From Cladorrhinum sp. PSN259 (Eukaryota > Ascomycota > Sordariomycetes > Sordariales > Podosporaceae), in the NCBI GenBank assembly GCA_033725935.1, contig MU867062.1, positions 930,001 through 994,000 of the forward strand: a stretch of 64,000 nucleotides of DNA. Direction: 5' to 3'. The position numbers and the translations under genes were made by a program. How positions within the stretch are numbered: position 1 is the first letter of the stretch; every line of letters begins with the position of its first letter. The notes under the pieces are model-generated. The model was not told where the DNA came from and made no database searches. It saw only the letters and a program-made list of their open reading frames with translations. This document shows, piece after piece, positions 54,587 through 64,000 of the stretch.

Positions 54587-55196
54587 TTGCGAAAGTTTGG
54601 TCTCACATACTTTCTACATCACACCTGGCGAGGAAGGCGCGTCCTAGATAGACATCGATCGACAGAGACCTCCCACCCATCAGTCCAGGTCGTTATGACG
54701 ACAACAGACAGGGATGCGGGGATGCCCAAGTCCCACCTGGGCACATGTTATTGACCCCGCTGGCAGCCAATTGAAATTCGGTACGTATGTTTCACTTGCA
54801 TAACAAATCTTACATACATCGCATGTTGTTGTTAATTACTAGAAGATGTAACAAATTCTTCGCCTCACTTTCCAGGGCACGTCGGGTAAACAAGAGAGAT
54901 TGTTTGTCGGAATGTAAACAACTGAAAGAACTTTGGTTCTCTCTGTAAGCATTGGGGAACCCTAACCCCGGATCGGATCTTATTTAGTTGGTCAATTGCG
55001 GGAAGCTCCCGAGTCCCGACATGCTGGACCCCTGCATCCGTCCCCAAAACTCCAGTTTGTCTCCAACTGGCAACTTGCTTCCCCAGATTCCATCTTTTCA
55101 GACTACCTTGGCTTCCTGCACTTTTTACAACCTTGACCTTACATTTTTTTGTTCCTCTTCCTCAAATCCCATAATTTCAAAACTCGGAAATCCACA
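54587..55196. promoter_or_regulatory. Divergent promoter region, orphan membrane protein and ARL3
   Basis: The 610 bp between divergent starts, with a T-rich leader (acatttttttgttcctcttcc) just before the ARL3 start. No operator recognised. Confidence 0.35.
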
Positions 55197-55912
55197 ATGT
55201 ACCATCTAGCAAAAGGGCTATACCGTCTCGCGACAAGCAAAGAGGGTAAGCTACCACCCCTCCTCCCTCTTCTCCCTCTTCTCCCTTCCACCCTTACTGA
55301 CAGACACCTCACCCACAAACAGAATACTCAGTCCTCCTCCTCGGCCTTGATAACGCCGGCAAAACCACCTTTCACGAACAAGTAAAATCGATCTTCCTCC
55401 CGCACAACCCAGCACCCAACCTACGAACCGTCCCGACAGTCGGCCAAAATGTTTCCACGATCGTCCTGCCAGATATGTACGTCAAAATATGGGACGTAGG
55501 CGGCCAACATTCCCTGCGCAAGCTCTGGCAGAGCTACTACGCTTCCTGCCACGCAATAGTCTTCATAATAGACAGCACAGATATAGGCGACGGCAACTTA
55601 GAGCATGACAGTACCGGCAGATTAGAGGAGTGCAGGTTGGTACTGGAGGATGTGTTGTCAAACGGTGAAGCTGAGGGCGTGCCGCTGTTGATTTTGGCGA
55701 ATAAACAGGACAGGGAGGATTGCGTCGAGGTTGTGAGGATAAAAGAGGGGTTGGTAAAGAAGGTGTTTGAGGGTGAGAAGAGCGGGAGCATCAGAGATTC
55801 GAGGGTGTTGCCTGTTTCTGCGTTAACGGGGACGGGTGTTAAGGAGGCGGTTGAGTGGGTGAGGAGTCGAGTGAAGTGGAATAAGGAGAGTCGGCCGCCT
55901 GTCATGAGGTGA
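55197..55912 (+). CDS. ARL3: Arl3/ARFRP1-type ARF-like GTPase
   Basis: Exons 55197-55245 and 55323-55912 give 212 aa; the intron gtaagc...acag falls between SKE and EYSVLLL. The family (yeast Arl3, human ARFRP1) sits on the trans-Golgi and recruits Arl1 and golgins. The N-terminus MYHLAKGLYRL starts with a bulky residue after Met and has no Gly2, so it cannot be myristoylated; yeast Arl3 is instead acetylated by NatC and binds Sys1. Motifs: P-loop GLDNAGKTT (24-32), switch I around TVPTVGQNVSTI, switch II WDVGGQHSLRKLWQSYY, NKQD and a late SALTGTG. The GNLEHDSTGRL insertion after DSTDIGD is typical of this subfamily and longer than in ARF. Ends KESRPPVMR. Confidence 0.94.
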
Positions 55913-56504
55913 TCTAACTGGTGATTGCAAGAGATTATTACCAGCAGAACGCGATGCCAACTACACGGAGTCAAGGGAGGACCGACATTATACTATAGGA
56001 AGGGCGCACGAACCATGCCTGTCTAGTTAGACAGGTCTCAGCTGTGGAGCCCACTCCTCCAAAAACAGAGCACGAGGAAAGCAAGCACGGCGCAAAGGAA
56101 CAGCGGATTCCCTGCAGCAATGTGCTGAAGGATTAATGAGAGAGGTATAGCATGGCTTCCAGCCCTGTTTCACCTGAGCCGGCTGGTGAGGACTTGCTTT
56201 AGGGAGGGATCGTTCCAGAAATTTTGGAGAGCTATTGAGCAACCCAAAAGATGTTAGATGGACTTTCGTTGCCATTGATTGACTGCAAGATGATCATAAC
56301 CAACAAGGAGGGCTGTCATCAATTCTTTGAGATTTATCCGCGGATGAAGGAGAGGTATTCCGGGAACAGACCTCAACACCATGACCCCAAGCATCGCCTG
56401 ATAATATTTAAAAACGGCTCTCATGACCGCGGGTATCTCATTTGACAATGAACTCTAAAATCACTCTTTCTTCTAAACAATGTTTTTGTTCCCGTTGCCC
56501 ATTT
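55913..56504. other. Convergent 3' region between ARL3 and RRP45
   Basis: Convergent untranslated ends; short frames only. No gene is seen. Confidence 0.4.
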
Positions 56505-57449
56505 TTATCTATCATTTTCCGCCGATAACTCCGCCATCAGCCCCCCCATATTCCTCTTCTTCGTATCCTCCACAAGCTTGTTATCCAAATACGTCGAAAA
56601 CTCCTTCACCTTGGTGAGCGCAACACCGCTACATTGCAACAACACAACTGCATCAACGGGCGTCCCACCGAGCTTGGCAATCTGGCAAATCTCTCCGTGT
56701 CTGTTCAAACTAATCGTGCAGCTGCCCACCCTAACTTGCTCCTCCACCCACGTAGCGTCCAACACTGCAATGTCCCCTTGCTCCCCGAAAAAGCTCCAGG
56801 TAATGCAGAATGGCGAGTGAAGCCAACTGAGAGGGACCGGTTCCCTTTCCGCTGGGGTGTAAACAGTCAGGACACCACCTTCCATACTCGTGTCTGGTTT
56901 TTTAAAGTGACGGAGGGCCGCGACTACTGCGAAGCAGGCCGCGTCGATTAAGTTTCCGTCGTGTGAGAGCACGTGCACGTCTACACGGACGGACCAGCAT
57001 TTCTGCCCTGCGATGAGGCAGAGGGATTCTGTGTCGAGGGCGTTGGAGCGGCGGACTGTTTTTTCAAGGAGACGGGAGAGGAGGACTTCTGTTTCTGTGG
57101 GGCGGTTGGTCTCAAAGGCTGGGGAGGTCATGGGGGAGAGTTCGGTCGTGATGGTGAAGATGCCGTCGAGGGGTCGGTCGGCGTAGGGGACTGTTACTTC
57201 TGCTGAGGCTTTGGCGAGGACTCTTTGGCACTTAAGTCAGTATCAACTGTAGTATTGAATAGGTTTGTTTGTACAGTCAAAGTACCTAGTCTTGCCCAAT
57301 GTGACGTCTGCAACACCATATTGATCTCCAAAGGTGAGCTCTAGTGGTCTGTATTGGTCGAGCTCGCGGCTGTCGAGTCGTAGGTTCTCCTCGAGAGCTT
57401 TTAGGACGAATTGCTTTTCGTTTGCTGAGGGCTCGGCTTCTCGTGGCAT
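56505..57449 (-). CDS. RRP45: Exosome core subunit Rrp45 (RNase PH fold)
   Basis: Exons 57449-57286 and 57222-56505 give 293 aa. The acceptor ccaaag at 57223 restores TRVLAKASAEVTVPYADRP; the earlier ttaag would break the frame. Rrp45 is one of six RNase-PH-like subunits forming the inactive ring of the nuclear/cytoplasmic exosome that threads RNA to Rrp44. The start ANEKQFVLKALEENLRLDSRELDQYRPLELTFGDQYGVADVTLGKTR is the family N-terminus. Later blocks are RLLEKTVRRSNALDTESLCLIAGQKCWSVRVDVHVLSHDGNLIDAACFAVVAALRHFKKPD and VLDATWVEEQVRVGSCTISLNRHGEICQIAKLGG. Length is close to yeast Rrp45 (305 aa). The divergent neighbour CWC15 starts 357 bp away. Confidence 0.94.
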
Positions 57450-57806
57450 TTTGACAATTTGTTCCGAGTTCTGTTTATAACGTCGATATGTTCGCTGTTT
57501 TTTATTTTTGTAATAACACAAAGAAAAGAATAAACTTGATTGTAAACTTGGGGAGTTTGCTGTCACTGGAGGGGCACACACACACCCAACCTTGGAAGTT
57601 CTGCCTCTGAAGACCGCCAAATTTTTGGTGCATTCTGCCGCGAATTGGCAGGCGGTCAAGGCGCGTTACCTAGTTCACTTTCCATCATTCAATCATCAAT
57701 CAAACAGCACCATCAACACCCCCCTGCTTCCTTCATCAATTACCTATTAGTCGCCATCTTCAATTTGTCGCTGCATTAAGGCGAACTCGAAATTTTAGTC
57801 GCGAAA
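57450..57806. promoter_or_regulatory. Divergent promoter region, RRP45 and CWC15
   Basis: The 357 bp between divergent starts of two RNA-processing genes. CA-rich, with cacacacacaccc near 57574. No defined site recognised. Confidence 0.4.
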
Positions 57807-58651
57807 ATGACTACAGCCCATAGACCTACGTTCGACCCGGTAAGCATCATGCGCGCAACCCACGCCCATAAACCCACCCAGCTTTCTTTGCAAGTCGCTA
57901 ACAAACCAATTTCTAGGCTCGCGGCAAAGAAGCCCTCCGCGGTCCAGCATACCACCAGCGTCTCCTCCCCGCCTACACCCAGCTCAAATTCAGACAGCCA
58001 GGCCAAGGCGGCGACGCCGACGACGACGGATACGCCAAGCGGGACCTCCGCGCCGAACTCGAAGCCGCGGAAGCAGCCCACTTCGCCAAAGTCAAGGGCA
58101 TCCCCCTTCCCGGCACCTCGTCCGACTCGGAACCCAACAAGAACAGCTCTTCCTCTAAACGTCCCTTGGGGATTGAATCTGGCGGTGGCGGTAATCCTGA
58201 CGACGACGAGGATCCAGAAGCCAAAAGACGTCGCATATTACAAGAGACGAGAGACATAGACGCGGACGACTCTGATGATTCAGACTCCTCATCGGGTTCG
58301 GCGGGTGATGACGACGACAGCGATGACAGCGACAGCGACGATGAAGATGCGGAACTGCAGAGAGAGTTGGATAGAGTAAGGAAGGAAAGAGCCGAGAAGA
58401 GGGAACGGGAGGAGAGGGAGAGATTGGCTGCCGAGGAGGAGGAGAGGGAGAAGGATATCGCGCTGGGGAATCCGTTGCTCAACAAGCAGCAGCAGCCCAC
58501 GGAGTTTGGGGTCAAGAGGAGGTGGGATGATGACGTTGTTTTCAAGAACCAGGCGAGGGGGACGGAGGAGAAGGGGAAGAGGAAGGAGTTTATTAATGAT
58601 TTGTTGAGGAGTGATTTTCACAAGAGGTTTATGGGTAAGTATGTTCGTTAG
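57807..58651 (+). CDS. CWC15: Spliceosomal protein Cwc15 (Cwf15/AD002)
   Basis: Exons 57807-57839 and 57917-58651 give 255 aa; the first exon is only 33 nt (MTTAHRPTFDP) and joins to ARGKEALRGPAYHQRLLPAYTQLKFRQPGQGG, the invariant Cwc15 N-terminus. Cwc15 is part of the Cdc5/NineTeen assembly in the catalytic spliceosome. The middle is acidic and Ser/Asp-rich (DDSDDSDSSSGSAGDDDDSDDSDSDDED). A charged helix (LQRELDRVRKERAEKREREERERLAAEEEEREKDIALGNPLLN) follows. The C-terminal signature is KRRWDDDVVFKNQARGTEEKGKRKEFINDLLRSDFHKRFMGKYVR. All conserved blocks are intact. Confidence 0.96.
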
Positions 58652-58858
58652 TGGGAAGATACCCGGTTAGTTTTGGGAATGGTATGGAACTTTGAGGAGA
58701 GGTTCCTATCTAGGGGTGTTATTAGAGCGTTTTATCTTTATCTTCTTGCATCCTTGATTAAGGTTCCAGGCGTATTCTCTCTCTGAACACCAGATCTAAA
58801 CTATTTTACTTTTGACCCCAACACTACCACAACTCCCATGATCAGATTTTTCAACTGT

Positions 58859-60121
58859 TCAATTCGACTTTTTTCTTTCCAGTGAATCAAAAGCCGCTCC
58901 AATCTCCTTCGCGCTCCTCCAAAGCAACCAAGCCGGAACGACAGCCCACGGGGCGTTCATGCCCGCGTAGTAAACCCAGTAATACAAAACCTCTGGTCTG
59001 CTGTACGATACCCCCTGGTACCACTCTACGAACCCGCAGGTGCCGTAGTACAGTGCCACGCCGTAGATGTGTCCGATGCAGACTGTGATTTGGAGGACGT
59101 GCCGGGCGGCGGCAGATTTTGGAGTCGTTGTTATGAAGTAGGCTGTTAGGAGGCAGAGAGGACCCAGAATTATCTTTACAAGAGCATGGTATTAGTTCAC
59201 TGTCATTGATGAAAAGATTGGGGTTGATTATGGTGGAAGGGTATGGGATATGGGCTAAGGGATGAGCAAGAAAGGGTGAAGTGAAGCGGAAGATAATAAA
59301 CTATGGGGCAAGGCTTTTGAATGGGGGTAATGGAGGTGTGGTCAATCAAAGGTGGTGGTGGTGGTGGTGGTGGTGGTGGAGAGGGCTGGGGGATAAGAGA
59401 TCTAAGGGGAAGTGAAGCGGAAAGAGAAAAAAAAATATATACCATAGTAATGCTCTCGATACACAACATGAACGGATCCGCAGACATGTACCGCGAATCA
59501 GAAAGCGAGTACTCCTTCCACAGCTGAGCGAATAGACTCTGCGACTCCGGGATCGCCTCGTGGAAAAAGACAAAGTATCCTACACGGTACACATTCTTAT
59601 TAGCCCAACTGTGTATATGATATGTAGGAAAATAGGGGCAAGAAGATTATAATATACCTTCAAAGAATAAATGTAGGAACCCGCCTTTGAACAGCACATG
59701 TCAGTTAGGTAAGAAAAGGAGGTAAGGAGTGTTGGAAAAACGAACAGAGTAAGAACCACCCAATCGCAAATTGTTCATCCTTGCGGGTTTTGAGCTGTGG
59801 ATTATACCATCTTGCTAGCATGATTCCAGTGCCGATGAACAAGGAGATCGAGCCAGCGAAAGAGGCCAAAATAATCGGGATGGAAACCGTGTTGGGCACA
59901 TAGTTGGGGATGAGGAGGGATTGTGGGTAGTATGGGTGGTTCGGAACCATGTCGCTACCACTTCCGGTCATCTCGTTTCTTCTCAAAGAGAGTGAAAGGT
60001 TCTGAAGTGATGAGATGTTTTTTTGCGCGGTGCTGTGTGGTCTTGTATCATCATCTGAATAGTAATCATTTGTTTCTGGTGTAACTATCGTGGTAAGACT
60101 TGTTTCGTCGTAATATCCCAC
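58859..60121 (-). CDS. Emopamil-binding / EXPERA family membrane protein
   Basis: Exons 60121-59746, 59684-59658, 59579-59443 and 59173-58859 give 284 aa. Exon 2 is only 27 nt (GFLHLFFE core). The first donor reads GT-TCGT, which is GT but non-consensus. The EBP family includes animal/plant sterol delta8-delta7 isomerase; fungal EXPERA proteins are known but their role is uncertain. Membrane landmarks: VSIPIILASFAGSISLFIGTGIML (span 1), FAIGWFLLCGFLHLFFEGYFVFFHE (span 2, with the His/Glu residues needed in isomerases), LWKEYSLSDSRYMSADPFMLCIESITM, then GPLCLLTAYFITTT, VCIGHIYGVALYYGTCGFVEW and VLYYWVYYAGMNAPWAVVPAWLLW (last span). Starting at 59971 (MTGSGSDMVPN) would give 234 aa, nearer the family norm; the extra 50 residues are Asp/Ser/Thr-rich. 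Confidence 0.85.
59351..59379 (+). repeat. (GGT)n microsatellite
   Basis: Nine GGT units plus two G, inside intron 3 (59442-59174) of the EXPERA gene, where the sense strand reads (ACC)n. That intron is the longest in the window at 269 nt. Confidence 0.85.
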
Positions 60122-60623
60122 AATGCGGCGTGGATCTTGGCTAGCGCTGAGTGGAAAGCAATGACCCCTGAAACAAAATGTGGCTCCCTGAAGCGGGTAC
60201 GATTCCCGTGTAAGTTAAGTGTCGGGTGTAAGTGGTTTTCCCGATTTGGTATTGGCATATAACACCGGAAAAGGGATAACAATTCATAATTTTAGAGACC
60301 ACAAAAAATTTGGGCTCGTTAATAATGATAATGGCAGGAAAATGTCCAATTTGCAAAATACAAAAGGTATGAAGACAAACTTCCAATGGGCATCTTGGCA
60401 GATCTTCGAGCTGACAGCTCCTCAGGCTCCAAGGCGAGGGAGACTTGGACTGGTATTGTTTGAAGAAACTACATGCCTATCCTTCCGCGCTAAAGACCAA
60501 TAATCTGAAATGACACTGAAAACCACCTGCAATCATGAACTACAATGCTCGCTGCTCTCCCACCATGTGGTATCATATGTGCAACCCACTCCCACCCCAA
60601 TTCTCCTTTATAAAAACCAACAG
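60122..60623. other. Intergenic stretch between EXPERA gene and transcription factor
   Basis: Promoter side of the EXPERA gene and the 3' side of the regulator gene. It includes a tRNA-Ser-like relic (separate entry). A short plus-strand frame 60219-60503 is uninformative. Confidence 0.4.
60143..60213 (+). other. tRNA-Ser-like relic
   Basis: Reads GCGCTGAGTGGAAAGC (like the tRNA-Ser D arm), then CCTGAAA (anticodon-loop-like, TGA). GGCTCCC (variable-arm-like) and GCGGGTACGATTCCCGT (T-arm-like, five paired bases) follow. The order and spacing echo a class II tRNA-Ser, but the anticodon stem and acceptor stem do not pair, so it is unlikely to be functional. Chance resemblance is possible. Confidence 0.25.
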
Positions 60624-63058
60624 CTAAGAGGAAAATCCAAGAAGATTAGTAGCAGAATTAGTAAAACTCCAATCAAAATCATCCATAAACGCGTTCCAGT
60701 CAAATCTCTGAAACGGGTCGGACAGTCCCAAATCCGCATTCGGCCCCGGTCTTGGTCCCTCTGCTGTTATCATATCATTGTCAATTTTGTTCATGGAGAA
60801 GGGGAAAAGTGATCTCTTACGAATAACCTCGGATCCTTGAGGGAAAGCGGTGCCAGCAACTGAACCAGAGGTAGCGCCTACGCAAACCTCTCTCGCCTGT
60901 TCCACATCCTTCTTCCATCTCCTCAGGCAGTCAAACGTAAGACTAGCTCCGAGCCGATGAGTATATACCGAAACGCCTGAGTGAGACCGTGGAATGTGCG
61001 CCTTCATCTCCCAGTACTTCTCGAGCATGCCCGTCGCCCGAATATGCAAGTCGTTTTCCTGTACCGAGCAGATACGCATGGCGCGAAGGGCTTCTTTGAT
61101 TAAGGCGTCGACAGTGTCGGCTTGAAATCCTTTGGTGTACGAGGAGAAATGTACCGACATTATCACACAAATCGAAGATAACAGAGTTCGGAAGACAAAA
61201 TGTGGTGCGTAGTGGAGAAAGGCTGTCTCCCTGTGAAGCCGGGTCGCTGAATGAATCAATGCCTCGGCAGTGCAGTAACATTTGATCACATTGCGCTTGA
61301 GAAGTTCTTCACTGTATCCTGGAAGCGGCGTGAAGTAGTAGGTTTGGATTTCGAGGAGGGTAGAAAGTAACGTGAAGTTGTCAAGGTCTGTATATGTTAA
61401 CGTTACTCTATACCGAGCTGGAACAAATATGTGGAATATGAAACTCACCAGAGTTGTCAGGATATAGCAATCGCTGAACCTTTGTGTATTCCTCCTCCAT
61501 ATATGCAACAAGGTGATGGGACACGCCCTGTGCTTCTTCGAGTGAGGCACACATCGTCCGGTTTACTCGGTTTGCGAAGCGTGAAGTTTCAAGATGAAGG
61601 TAAAAATATCGTGGGAGTTGGAATTGGCTCCTTCCATCAAGTAGATCGTCGATAGTCTTGTTGAATAGTGAGCTCGCTGAAGGGCACCCCATATAGGCAG
61701 CAACGCTAATTCACGAACGATGAGCATATTCGAGCGACAACCTACCAATTTCAAGGATCTCAAACTTACCGATGAGAGATAATGGCACATCCTGCCCAAG
61801 TAAAAGTAGCCTCCTCATCCGTCGTGTCAAGTTCATGCATGGCGCTACTGAACTCGGAGTGGGAACCGCGACCCGTATGAAGACCAGTGAGAAAGGAAGA
61901 GTTCATGGCAATGCCGGCAAATATGAGCGAAGGGTCAGTAAGGAACCGGATGGTAGGGAACGGCCATGTAGTAAGCAGCAAAATAGCATTGATGATGGAC
62001 AGATTCAGGGGAGGCTGTGAGACTGAGCTCCAGATCAGAGGTAATAATGAGTCGATGAGAAATTCAAAAGCTGTGTCGTCTCTTGCAAATCGACGGCAAG
62101 CAGTCATGATGATGGCCCAAAACAAGACGGGCCCTCGTTTGTAACAAGTGTCTGGGTCTCTAGTTCGTACTATGGGGAGGTAGGCGTGAAAGTGTTCAAA
62201 GTATCTGAGCATGTGTTAGAGCCATCAGTAGATATAACACATCCGGAAAGCGGTAAGTACTTCTCAAAGTAATAGTCTATGTCCTCGCCGGAAAAGACTC
62301 GTGAGCCCAATGCCCTTGGCTCTGCAAGTTGCACTGCTGAACCTGCTGAAAGAACATCGTTCGTCCGAGCTGGTGTTAGAGGTGGTAATGTTGTCTCCCC
62401 TGAGATTGAGTATGGTCTTTGTCGACCAAACTTGAAGGCACCTGATGGTGGAGGTGGGATATAATGTTCCGTCAAAGGGGCTGTGGGGAGACCGTGAGCT
62501 GGAGGGCCATGGGAGGGAAGCTGTGTCGACAGAGATGAAAGAGCCGGGAGTGGGAGTGAGGCACGGCGGGCTAGTCCCAGCTCAGAGGATAAGTCGACGA
62601 GAGGCCGAGGGGCAACTGCATCCTTGATGTTTTGGACTTCTGCAGCAAGCTCCTCTAGTTTACTACACATCACAGACAATCCTTGTTAGCCTCTGTCTGG
62701 TGTGCTTTTGCTTTCTTCGCACACGCAGAACACACCTTCTCCGAGAAGTCCGCTTATGGCTTTTATCCACAACACACTGCAACTCCAACTTGGAGCATCG
62801 CAGACAAGGCCGGCCAGTTGCAGAACTTGCATTGCATCTTACTTTAGCATCTCGACACCTTACACATGCCGTGTTGCGACGAATGCGAGCGGGCTCCCCA
62901 GGGTCTGGTATGCGTACTGAACCTGGCACATTTCCAGCCGTTCCGGTTTCTATCGTATCCGTGTCTTCCAAGTCGGCGGTATTCAAGCTGTCTCGGGACT
63001 CGTGAAACCTCAGGTCCAGTTGTTCCACTGGTGGTGGAGATTTGTCGATGTGCGCCAT
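60624..63058 (-). CDS. Leu3-like Zn2Cys6 transcription factor
   Basis: Exons 63058-62736, 62662-62261, 62204-61770, 61705-61449 and 61387-60624 give 726 aa. A further frame-neutral 57-nt candidate intron (60820-60764, gtaaga...acag) would shorten it to 707 aa. The DNA-binding domain is NTACVRCRDAKVRCNASSAT then GRPCLRCSKLELQC. Its spacing CX2CX6CX9CX2CX6C matches yeast Leu3, and a basic DKSHKRTSRR linker and a KLEELAAEVQNI coiled coil follow. The fungal regulatory middle domain (YFEHFHAYLPIVRTRDP, GPVLFWAIIMTACRRFARDD, GIAMNSSFLTGLHTGRG, EEATFTWAGCAIISHRVAAYMGCP) runs to about residue 620. The C-terminus has an aspartate/aromatic-rich tail (FDWNAFMDDFDWSFTNSATN), a likely activation domain. 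Target genes cannot be inferred; neighbours are not leucine biosynthesis genes. Confidence 0.9.
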
Positions 63059-64000
63059 TGAAGAGGAAGAAGTCGTACGTTGTCAATGGTCTTACAACCC
63101 ACCTATCAAGCATGGACGTCTCTCCTCGTGCCGCAGGCAAGAGTTAAATTTGAAATAATTCATCAGGGACTCGCCGGCACAGAGTTCAATAATCACAAAG
63201 GGAAAGCGCAAGATCGAGAAGCAATTGCGTGAACCTTAGGTACAGCGAACTCGGCGCTAGATATGCACTAAGCACGCGGGCAGGTGCAAGTCCCAGGTCC
63301 AACGTTGCAGTGCCCTAGCCTGAAGAGGTATGGAGCTCCAGAACAAGACTTCACAACCGAACTGCTGTTGGCCGTTCTTTCCGACTACCGTCTCTCAGAA
63401 TCTGTTTGATGATGGAAGCTGTCACCATTCTCAATATATCCTCCCGTTTGATGTTCTTTATCTTTTATGTATATGACCAAGCACGCAATTCAGCTTCACA
63501 ATATTGAAATTATCACCACAGTATCCGCAGCGTAACGGAACGTAAGTATGTCCTGTAGTTGGGTATATTACAAATCAATACATGCCCAGATCGGAGTTTA
63601 TTGACCACCCCCACGAATTCCACTAGCGCCTTCCCCAGCTGCGGGTACATGTACACTAAGTCAAACGGCAAGTGGGTCACGATACGCCAAGCCGAAGGTG
63701 TAAGAAGGGCTCCATCTTGACAAAAAAAATACGGACACCAAAACACCACTTCAAACATTAATAATACAGCCAATTTTGCAGCAAACCGGATGAAAATAAT
63801 AATAATCTAATGCACAGTCATTGCTCCCTCTAATTCTATTATCTACTCAGCGATTAATAGAGGCTTATGCCAACTTGTTTTTAGTGTCCGTATTTTGTGT
63901 GTGTGATGATGGAGTTAGTCTACCTCGATATCAATTCGGGATCAAGACCGAGTATATACTGTCGATACCACGGCCAAAACACACACTCCGCATACTCAGC
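63059..64000. other. Gene-free end of the window
   Basis: The regulator's promoter side followed by about 800 bp of sequence with no supported gene. A minus-strand frame at 63513-63773 (86 codons, hydrophobic start) has no start context or motif I trust. Confidence 0.4.

Noticed and set aside
63240..63330. B-box-like GGTGCAAGTCCC near the window end
   Set aside because: No matching A box or stems; too little to call a tRNA.

Overview
The window looks like nuclear DNA of a filamentous ascomycete (Pezizomycotina). Genes are mostly single and alternate strands freely. They carry short GT-AG introns, mostly about 50-100 nt, and their pyrimidine- or CA-rich leaders resemble those of moulds. The products (DUF1749 hydrolase, secreted large-subunit catalase, Zn2Cys6 regulator, haspin, YEATS protein) match that group. 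A leotiomycete is my guess and is not proven by anything here. Gene models below were built by hand from splice motifs and reading-frame continuity; exon coordinates are in each entry.

Layout, left to right. 0.2-7.4 kb: acireductone dioxygenase (methionine salvage), a membrane-protein exon on the minus strand, and the Paf1-complex subunit Ctr9. 8.2-14.2 kb: eIF5, then a cytochrome P450 and a DUF1749 alpha/beta hydrolase transcribed divergently. 14.2-16.2 kb: a GC-rich gene-poor stretch with a 161-bp tandem duplication, followed by a tiny cysteine-rich protein ending in KDEL. 17-31.3 kb: an Ark1/Prk1-type kinase, an amino-acid permease, Tti1 (TTT complex), Syf2 (spliceosome) and a Coq11-like protein. 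31.8-40.4 kb: Yaf9, Ipk1, an equilibrative nucleoside transporter and a secreted catalase. 40.4-44.3 kb: almost 4 kb without a convincing gene. 44.3-58.7 kb: haspin kinase, a CCDC47-like ER protein, an Ecm15/MTH1187 protein, two orphan proteins (715 and 572 aa), an Arl3/ARFRP1-type GTPase, exosome subunit Rrp45 and spliceosomal Cwc15. 58.9-63.1 kb: an emopamil-binding (EXPERA) protein and a Leu3-like Zn2Cys6 regulator. The last 0.9 kb holds no gene I can support.

Most of the window is core housekeeping: transcription elongation and chromatin, splicing, RNA decay, translation, PIKK assembly and inositol phosphate metabolism. No secondary-metabolite cluster, intact transposon, CRISPR-like array or obvious new multi-gene system was found. 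The least explained items are the KDEL-ending microprotein, the duplicated GC-rich block, the isolated transmembrane exon at 1.5-1.85 kb, a haspin with an atypical nucleotide-binding loop, an EXPERA gene with a 27-nt exon, and two orphan proteins.
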